Positions 1-4,559 of a DNA stretch of 6,455 nt are shown here, piece after piece (within the stretch, counting starts at the first letter, position 1; each line of letters starts with the position of its first letter). Below the pieces are notes generated by a model. The model saw nothing but the letters and a program-made list of their open reading frames with translations. It was not told the origin of the DNA and searched no databases. Source of the DNA: Syntrophomonas sp. UBA1376 (lineage in GTDB: Bacteria; Bacillota; Syntrophomonadia; Syntrophomonadales; Syntrophomonadaceae); contig DBRE01000118.1 in assembly GCA_002305535.1 (NCBI GenBank), positions 1 through 6,455 on the forward strand, given 5' to 3'. A program made the translations under genes and the position numbers.

Positions 1-594
1 ACTGAGGCTTTGCCTGATGCTATTCGAATCCTTTGGGAAAAAGGAGTAATCACCAACCGGAGAAAGACATTCCATCCGGATATTATGTTGACTTCCTTTG
101 CAGCGGGATCAGCCGAATTATATAAGTGGCTTGATAATAATCCCGCTATTCATTTCTATCCTGTCGATTATATCCTTGATCCTCACCTGATTGGCAAAAA
201 TGAAAAGATGGTATGTGTTAACAGTGCTCTCCAAGTTGATTTGACTGGTCAGATAAATGCTGAATCAATAGGCTATAAACAGTTCAGTCATGGTGGTGGA
301 CAACTGGATATGATGATGGGCGCTTTCAACTCCAAGGGTGGCAAAGGGATAATTGCTATAGAATCAACGACTAAGACTAAACAAGGAATAGTGTCCAAGA
401 TAGCGGCTCACTTAGATTACGGATCTTACGTGACCACTGGCAGAGGAGACGTGAATTATGTGGTGACGGAATACGGTATTGCCGATATTAAAGTCTGGTC
501 CGCCAGAGAAAGAGCAAAAAGACTAATAGCTATTGCCCATCCTGACTTCCGGGATGAGTTGACTTTTGAAGCCAAGAAGTGTGGTTTACTCTAG
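1..594 (+). CDS. CoA-transferase family I (acetyl-CoA hydrolase/transferase, 4-hydroxybutyrate CoA-transferase-like), C-terminal part
   Basis: This is the 3' part of a gene that begins before the window; the frame is open from base 1 and gives 197 residues ending at TAG 592-594. A TTG at base 10 could be read as a start, but the matching sequence continues upstream of it, so the gene is simply cut by the window edge. Family-typical motifs are visible, counted from the first residue: HGGGQLD at 97-103 (glycine-rich CoA site), SKGGKGIIA at 111-119, VTTGRGD at 144-150, VVTEYGIAD at 154-162 and a terminal HPDFRDEL at 180-187. The Glu at residue 2 (TE, codon 4-6) aligns with the glutamate that forms the glutamyl-CoA thioester in 4-hydroxybutyrate CoA-transferase; about 195 residues follow it, close to the roughly 200 expected. 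The enzyme would be cytosolic and move CoA from a donor such as acetyl-CoA to a carboxylic acid. Its acid substrate is not decidable here. The next gene starts 36 bases downstream with no terminator between, which suggests co-transcription. Confidence 0.9.
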   Translation, partial: TEALPDAIRILWEKGVITNRRKTFHPDIMLTSFAAGSAELYKWLDNNPAIHFYPVDYILDPHLIGKNEKMVCVNSALQVDLTGQINAESIGYKQFSHGGGQLDMMMGAFNSKGGKGIIAIESTTKTKQGIVSKIAAHLDYGSYVTTGRGDVNYVVTEYGIADIKVWSARERAKRLIAIAHPDFRDELTFEAKKCGLL

Positions 595-630
595 ATCCAT
601 TCCCATGCATAGAGAGGAGGAATTGGATTA

Positions 631-1773
631 ATGGATTTTTCCTTGAGCAAGGAACAACTCATGATCCAGAACATGGCCCGGGAGTTCGCCGAAAAAAGTA
701 TTCTCCCCGTCGCCCAGCAAATCGAAAGAGAAAACCAGATTCCGGATGAGATTTTAGAAGGATTGGCCGGCTTAGGCCTTTTCGGTATAGCTTATCCGGA
801 AGAATATGGTGGTGGTGGTGGGGGCTATGATGGGTATGCCCTGGCTATGGAACAGATCAGCAAGGTATGCGGTGGCGTTGCCATGACCTTATCAGCTCAC
901 TGTATGACCCTAAGTACCATTATGGCCTTTGGCACTGAAGAACAAAAGCAAAAATACATGACGCCGGGTTGTATCGGTGAACATGTCTTGTCGGTAGCTT
1001 TCACTGAACCCAGCACAGGTTCTGATCCCAAGCAACTTACTTCTACAGCTGTAAAGCAAGGTGACAAATATATTCTTAACGGGACTAAAAGGTTTATATC
1101 CAATGCTAACTGGCCGGGGACGATTTTAGTCTTTGCTATCGATAGTGTAACTAATAAGCCCACTGCCTTTTTGGTTGATAAGTGGTGCGAAGGGTATTCA
1201 ATATCCGAGCCCTGGGATAAGATCGGCATGCATGGAGGAATGCTGTTGGATGTTTACATGAAAGACATCGAGGTACCTGCTGAGAATATCCTGGGTGGAC
1301 CAGCCATGGGGTATCCTATTCTCCAATTGGGCATTTCTTACGGCAAAATCGGGGTATGTTCCATAACCCTGGGAGCGATGCTGTCAGCTTACGAAGAAGC
1401 TATGAAATATGCCCGGGAGAAGATGCACCGTGACAAACCGATAACCAAGTTTCAAGCTGTGCAGCTGCGCTTGGCCTCCATCGCATCATTGTATGAAGCT
1501 TCCCGCTGGATGACATATCGTCTTGCTTGGCTAGCCAATAATGTGAAAGATCCGGTGCAGTTTGCCAAAGAAGCTGCTTTGACCAAGACTTTTGTGGGAG
1601 AGACTGTTATTGATCTGGTGAGAGACGCTATGGCGATTCATGGATCGTATGGACTGATAAATGATTACAAGATATCTCAGCTGTGGCGCGATTCAATCAT
1701 CGCACCTCAGATCGAGGGTGTTACTGATATGCAGAAAACCATTGCGGCAGCTGTTTTGCTGGGAGCTATTTGA
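631..1773 (+). CDS. Acyl-CoA dehydrogenase, short form (380 aa), with atypical FAD-contact motif
   Basis: This is a flavoprotein of normal family length, expected to oxidise an acyl-CoA to the 2-enoyl-CoA and pass electrons to an ETF. The ATG at 631 follows AGGAGG (615-620) by 10 bases. Domains in order: N-terminal helical domain about 6-118, beta domain about 121-215 opening with the signature AFTEPSTGSD (123-132), and C-terminal helical domain about 227-376. The catalytic base is probably E362, in IEGVTDMQ (361-368), which aligns with the usual EGTxxIQ. Several normally conserved positions differ. The RxxFG motif before PIxxFQ reads KMHRD (264-268), the Thr after EG is Val, GGYG reads GSYG (338-341), and the usual GxR before the substrate loop reads GMH (199-201). 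There is also a run of six glycines at 60-65. The gene lies between the CoA-transferase and a hydratase, so it probably serves the same acid-degrading pathway. Family membership is certain; substrate and even normal dehydrogenase activity are not. Confidence 0.93.
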   Translation: MDFSLSKEQLMIQNMAREFAEKSILPVAQQIERENQIPDEILEGLAGLGLFGIAYPEEYGGGGGGYDGYALAMEQISKVCGGVAMTLSAHCMTLSTIMAFGTEEQKQKYMTPGCIGEHVLSVAFTEPSTGSDPKQLTSTAVKQGDKYILNGTKRFISNANWPGTILVFAIDSVTNKPTAFLVDKWCEGYSISEPWDKIGMHGGMLLDVYMKDIEVPAENILGGPAMGYPILQLGISYGKIGVCSITLGAMLSAYEEAMKYAREKMHRDKPITKFQAVQLRLASIASLYEASRWMTYRLAWLANNVKDPVQFAKEAALTKTFVGETVIDLVRDAMAIHGSYGLINDYKISQLWRDSIIAPQIEGVTDMQKTIAAAVLLGAI

Positions 1774-1833
1774 TCAGGAACAGTTACTTCGTGATGGAAG
1801 AGGTTAGGGAAACCCGCTATAAGGAGGGATACT

Positions 1834-2616
1834 ATGGCTTACGGTGATGCCATTGCGTTTAGCAAGGAAGACACGGTGGGAATTATAACCCTTAATAAGC
1901 CGGAGAGTTTTAATTTGGTCAGTGATAAATTCCTGTATGAATTGGATGAAGTGCAGAACGATATCGAGAAGGATGAGTCTATAAGAGCATTGTTGATCCA
2001 TGCCAATGGAGATCATTTTTCCGCCGGTATCGATTTCAATACGCTACAGAATTTCAGTGCTAAAGAGGGTGTAAGGAAACTTACCTGGCTGCAGAGGATT
2101 TACGGACGCTTTCAGGAATGGCCCTTTGTCGTTATTGTGGCTATACAAGGCATGTGCTATGGATCATCTTGTGAGTTAGCCCTGGGATGTGATATTCGTA
2201 TTGCTGCTGATGATGCCCGTTTGTGGATGCCCGAAGTCAGGTTCAATATATCACCTGACATGGGCGGAACCGCCCGGCTGACTAAACTGGTGGGGACGGG
2301 GCAGGCCAAACGTATGCTGCTTTGCTGTGAGGAAATCGATGCTCAGGAAGCACTGCGGATAGGTCTGGTAGAAAAAGTGGTAGCCAAAGATAACCTGTAT
2401 GAGACTGCTTTTAAGCTAGCCCGCCGTACCAGTGGTCTTCCTCCGGCTGCGATCAATTTTGCCAAAAAGGGCATCAATATGGCTGCTGAAAGCAGTGTAT
2501 ATGCGGCTCAAATGTTCGAACAAGCCCAATCATGTTACGGCTTGAACAGTAAGGATAAACAAGAGGGAATTGCCTCCTTCTTCGAAAAACGTAAACCAGT
2601 GTACACTGGCGAGTAG
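1834..2616 (+). CDS. Enoyl-CoA hydratase/isomerase family (crotonase fold)
   Basis: This 260-residue protein has the usual crotonase length and probably hydrates a 2-enoyl-CoA to the 3-hydroxyacyl-CoA in the cytosol. The ATG at 1834 lies 5 bases after a very strong AAGGAGGG site (1821-1828). Visible motifs: HFSAGID (61-67), whose A64 aligns with the first oxyanion-hole residue; GSSCELALGCDIRIAA (110-125); MPEVRF (132-137); and SPDMGGTARLTKLVG (140-154). E114 and E134 align with the two catalytic glutamates of rat mitochondrial crotonase (E144 and E164), with the same spacing of 20. Having both favours hydratase over a pure isomerase or hydrolase activity. The usual GGGCE reads GSSCE, so the second oxyanion-hole glycine is Ser111; only its backbone NH is needed and the position varies in this superfamily. 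The gene is 60 bases after the dehydrogenase and is followed by a terminator-like hairpin, so it is probably the last gene of its transcript. Substrate chain length or branching cannot be told. Confidence 0.92.
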   Translation: MAYGDAIAFSKEDTVGIITLNKPESFNLVSDKFLYELDEVQNDIEKDESIRALLIHANGDHFSAGIDFNTLQNFSAKEGVRKLTWLQRIYGRFQEWPFVVIVAIQGMCYGSSCELALGCDIRIAADDARLWMPEVRFNISPDMGGTARLTKLVGTGQAKRMLLCCEEIDAQEALRIGLVEKVVAKDNLYETAFKLARRTSGLPPAAINFAKKGINMAAESSVYAAQMFEQAQSCYGLNSKDKQEGIASFFEKRKPVYTGE

Positions 2617-2625
2617 CACCCAGAT

Positions 2626-2659
2626 AGAATAATGGGAACCTTTTGGTTCCCATTATTCT
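2626..2659 (+). terminator. Perfect 15-bp hairpin, probable intrinsic terminator after the hydratase gene
   Basis: Left arm 2626-2640 and right arm 2645-2659 are exact reverse complements, separated by a TTTT loop (2641-2644). The hairpin starts 9 bases after the hydratase stop codon. The GC-rich part of the stem (GGGAACC) lies next to the loop, and the T-rich sequence that would pull RNA off the template (ATTATTCTTCT) is mostly within the outer part of the right arm instead of forming a clean run of U after it. Termination is therefore likely but may be incomplete; an mRNA-stabilising 3' end is the alternative. Confidence 0.78.
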
Positions 2660-2700
2660 TCTGCAGACAAGGAAGGCAGTACCAAGTATCAAGAATTGGG

Positions 2701-2718
2701 ATGCGGATCCAGCCGCAT
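2701..2718 (+). other. Small inverted repeat in the etfB upstream region
   Basis: ATGCGG (2701-2706) and CCGCAT (2713-2718) form a perfect 6-bp stem around a 6-base loop. No T run follows, so it is not an intrinsic terminator. It lies upstream of the candidate etfB promoter and could be a regulator site, part of the 3' end of the preceding transcript, or chance. No regulator is recognisable in the window. Confidence 0.3.
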
Positions 2719-2765
2719 AGCCTGTTACTGGTTATTTGTCTTCATTTATCAGAATGTACACCTGG

Positions 2766-2794
2766 GTGCCAGAATAGATACGGTTCAATATACT
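2766..2794 (+). promoter_or_regulatory. Candidate sigma-70/sigma-A promoter for etfBA and the second dehydrogenase
   Basis: A TATACT box (2789-2794, five of six matches to TATAAT) is preceded at 17 bases by GTGCCA (2766-2771, four of six matches to TTGACA). Transcription would start near 2801, leaving a short leader that already contains the ribosome binding site GAGGGAGG (2805-2812). The position after a terminator and before a new gene group supports it; the weak -35 box leaves real doubt. Confidence 0.38.
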
Positions 2795-2822
2795 TTTAAC
2801 CACCGAGGGAGGTAGAAAGACT

Positions 2823-3584
2823 ATGAATTTAGTGGTGGCAATGAAGCAGATTCCTGATCTTCAGCAAATCAGATTTAGCAACCGACGTCCGGTATTGGCG
2901 GATGTTCCCAAGTCTTTCGGCAATATTGACAAAAATGCTTTGGAAGCAGCTGTGTTAATAAAGGAATCTTATGGAGATGGAAAAGTAACCGTCGTGTCAG
3001 CGGGAAATGAGGAACTGGAGGACACTATAAAAGAAGCCTTGGCGGCTGGAGCGGATGAGGCTTTCTTGATCACTGATGATAACGCATTAGATGATGCAGA
3101 TAGCAGTATCGTTGCTCAGGTATTGACTGAGGCAATCAAACAACTGGAAGATGTGGATCTATTGTTGTTTGGGGAAGGCAGCGGCGATAATTATTCCGGA
3201 CAAATGGGGCCACGGGTAGCCAAATTGCTTGATTTGCCAATGGTTGGCTATGCCAGTGCTATTGAAATAAAGGGAGATACTGCCATAGTAGTCCGTACTT
3301 TGGAGGATGTTGAGGAAGTGGTGGAAGTCAGTTTGCCGGCAGTAATTACGGTACAGTCGGGCATTAATGAGCCACGCATACCTTCGGTCACCCAGATCCT
3401 AAAGGCAGGTCGAAAACCCAAAACAGTACAGGATTTGGAAGATTTAGATTTAGGTTCGGATCATAAAAACCAAGTAGTTACTATTGATATTTTGGCTCCA
3501 GAGTCCAACCGTAAACAGATAAAAGTAAATAATGCTTCACAATTATTAGATGCGCTCAAGAATGAGAACTTGATTGGAGGGTAG
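2823..3584 (+). CDS. etfB: Electron transfer flavoprotein beta subunit, FixA-like
   Basis: The 253-residue product is the beta subunit of a cytosolic ETF that takes electrons from acyl-CoA dehydrogenases; the length matches FixA of E. coli (about 256). The ATG at 2823 follows GAGGGAGG (2805-2812) by 10 bases. The start VVAMKQIPD (4-12), DKNALEAA (36-43) and EALAAGADEA (71-80) are typical of EtfB. The nucleotide-binding loop reads GEGSGDNYSGQ (117-127), the FixA/YdiQ pattern, where mitochondrial-type EtfB has a QAIDGDTxQ pattern. LPAVITV (171-177) and INEPRIPS (181-188), followed by KAGRKP (194-199), match the ETF beta C-terminal signature. The nucleotide in this subunit is AMP in classical ETFs and a second FAD in bifurcating ones; the sequence alone, read by eye, does not let me choose. 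The stop codon directly abuts the etfA start, and the etfA ribosome binding site lies inside the last codons of etfB, so equal production by coupled translation is likely. Confidence 0.95.
   Translation: MNLVVAMKQIPDLQQIRFSNRRPVLADVPKSFGNIDKNALEAAVLIKESYGDGKVTVVSAGNEELEDTIKEALAAGADEAFLITDDNALDDADSSIVAQVLTEAIKQLEDVDLLLFGEGSGDNYSGQMGPRVAKLLDLPMVGYASAIEIKGDTAIVVRTLEDVEEVVEVSLPAVITVQSGINEPRIPSVTQILKAGRKPKTVQDLEDLDLGSDHKNQVVTIDILAPESNRKQIKVNNASQLLDALKNENLIGG
3576..3581 (+). promoter_or_regulatory. Ribosome binding site of etfA inside the end of etfB
   Basis: GGAGGG lies within the last two glycine codons of etfB and the first base after them. Three in-frame starts follow: ATG 3585 (3 bases after GGAGGG), GTG 3588 (6 bases) and ATG 3591 (9 bases). 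Spacing favours GTG 3588 or ATG 3591 over the first ATG, so the protein may begin two residues or less downstream of the coordinate given for etfA. Confidence 0.7.
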
Positions 3585-4523
3585 ATGGTGATGGCTGGAA
3601 TTATGATATACAGTGCTAAAGACAACCTGGCCTTAGAATTATTAAGCGCGGCCAGAGCCCTGGCTGCCACTTCTGGGGATGAAATCAAGGCGCTTACCGT
3701 AAATAATGATTCACAAGCTCAAATGTTATCTGCAGCCGGTGCCGATGTCTATACGATCAATTCTTCTGGTTTAGTACCAGCTGATATTGGAGCTATGGCC
3801 GATAGCCTGGCTCAGGCAGTTCAACAAATGGCGGCTAATGTCGTGCTATTGTCATCTGACCGGAGTGGCAAAGAATTAGCAGGTAGTTTGGCCCAAGCCA
3901 TAGGAGCAGGTTGTATAACAGATGTATTAGACCTGCAGGGAAAAGATGGTCGTATAGAATGCAGAAGGAATGCTCTGGGAGGGGCTGCCATAGCTACTCA
4001 GTATATTGAGAGTGATAGGCAGGTAATAGCTATTGCTCCCAAGACCTTTTCTGCTGCTTCTGGCCAGGGAGGCAGTGTTACCGAACTCCAGGTATCAGTA
4101 AAACCTTCCAGCATCAAAGTCCTGGAAGTAAAGGAAAAGGACAAGGACAGCGTCAACATTGATGAAGCAGATATAATAGTAGCCGTTGGACAGGGCCTTA
4201 ACAGCAAAGAGGATCTGGCAATGGTAGAAGAGCTAGCCAATAAACTGGGAGGGCAAGTGGCCTGTTCAAAACCGGTAGCAACTGATAAGAAGTGGCTGTC
4301 AGAAGAGAGGGTCATTGGGTTATCCGGTAAACAATGCAAACCGGATCTAGCTATACTACTGGGTATTTCTGGACAGGTTCAGTTTACGGTTGGCATTAGA
4401 GATGCGAAAACCATTGTGGCAGTTAATTCTGATGAAAATGCTGTCATCAATCAAATGGCTGATTATGTTTTAACGGCTGATTTACATGAAGTCGTCCCAG
4501 AACTAATCAGCTTGTTGGCCTAA
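3585..4523 (+). CDS. etfA: Electron transfer flavoprotein alpha subunit, FixB-like, with altered FAD-contact residues
   Basis: This is the FAD-carrying alpha subunit and partner of the preceding beta subunit: 312 residues, close to E. coli FixB (about 313). The first ATG directly follows the etfB stop; GTG 3588 or ATG 3591 are possible starts with better spacing. Residues 1 to about 190 form the variable N-terminal domain, ending in a charged linker (KEKDKD, 184-189). The conserved FAD domain runs from about 195 to 312: DIIVAVGQGLNSKEDLAMVE (196-215), ACSKPVA (226-232), IGLSGK (244-249), GISGQVQFTVG (260-270), TIVAVNSDENA (276-286) and a terminal ADYVLTADLHEV. Four positions differ from human ETF alpha. 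R223 of GGRG is Q203, R249 of SRxxVD is K229, T266 is S247 (FixB proteins also have Ser), and H286 of IQH is F267. These residues line the flavin, so an unusual redox potential is possible. Its electron donors are probably the two flanking dehydrogenases; the onward acceptor is not in the window. Confidence 0.94.
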   Translation: MVMAGIMIYSAKDNLALELLSAARALAATSGDEIKALTVNNDSQAQMLSAAGADVYTINSSGLVPADIGAMADSLAQAVQQMAANVVLLSSDRSGKELAGSLAQAIGAGCITDVLDLQGKDGRIECRRNALGGAAIATQYIESDRQVIAIAPKTFSAASGQGGSVTELQVSVKPSSIKVLEVKEKDKDSVNIDEADIIVAVGQGLNSKEDLAMVEELANKLGGQVACSKPVATDKKWLSEERVIGLSGKQCKPDLAILLGISGQVQFTVGIRDAKTIVAVNSDENAVINQMADYVLTADLHEVVPELISLLA

Positions 4524-4546
4524 CACTTGTCTGCAGGAATAGGAAC

Positions 4547-4552
4547 AGGAGG
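4547..4552 (+). promoter_or_regulatory. Ribosome binding site fixing the start of the long acyl-CoA dehydrogenase
   Basis: AGGAGG lies 7 bases before ATG 4560. The frame is open further upstream to a TTG at 4527, but that codon has no ribosome binding site of its own, lies 4 bases after the etfA stop, and would add 11 residues that include this site and do not resemble the family N-terminus. ATG 4560 is therefore the start. Confidence 0.85.
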
Positions 4553-4559
4553 TATAAAG

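Noticed and set aside
897..1229. Open frame of 110 codons on the minus strand inside the first dehydrogenase gene
   Set aside because: It is fully antisense to a clearly conserved gene, shows no recognisable domain and is explained by the codon structure of the + strand gene.
1802..1814. GGTT/AACC stem before the hydratase gene
   Set aside because: Only 4 bp with a 5-base loop and no T run; too weak to call a terminator or regulatory hairpin.
2474..2692. Open frame of 72 codons on the minus strand covering the hydratase end and the hairpin
   Set aside because: It runs through a perfect terminator-like hairpin and the antisense of a conserved gene; its sequence reflects those two elements.
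2758..2767. CACC-TG-GGTG inverted repeat near the candidate -35 box
   Set aside because: Four bp per arm is expected by chance and no matching site or regulator is seen elsewhere in the window.
3998..4339. Open frame of 113 codons on the minus strand inside etfA
   Set aside because: It has a low-complexity, Ser/Leu-rich translation opposite the FAD domain, with no support as a gene.
4527..4559. TTG at 4527 as an earlier start for the long dehydrogenase
   Set aside because: No ribosome binding site precedes it, and the 11 extra residues would be encoded by the leader that contains the site for ATG 4560.
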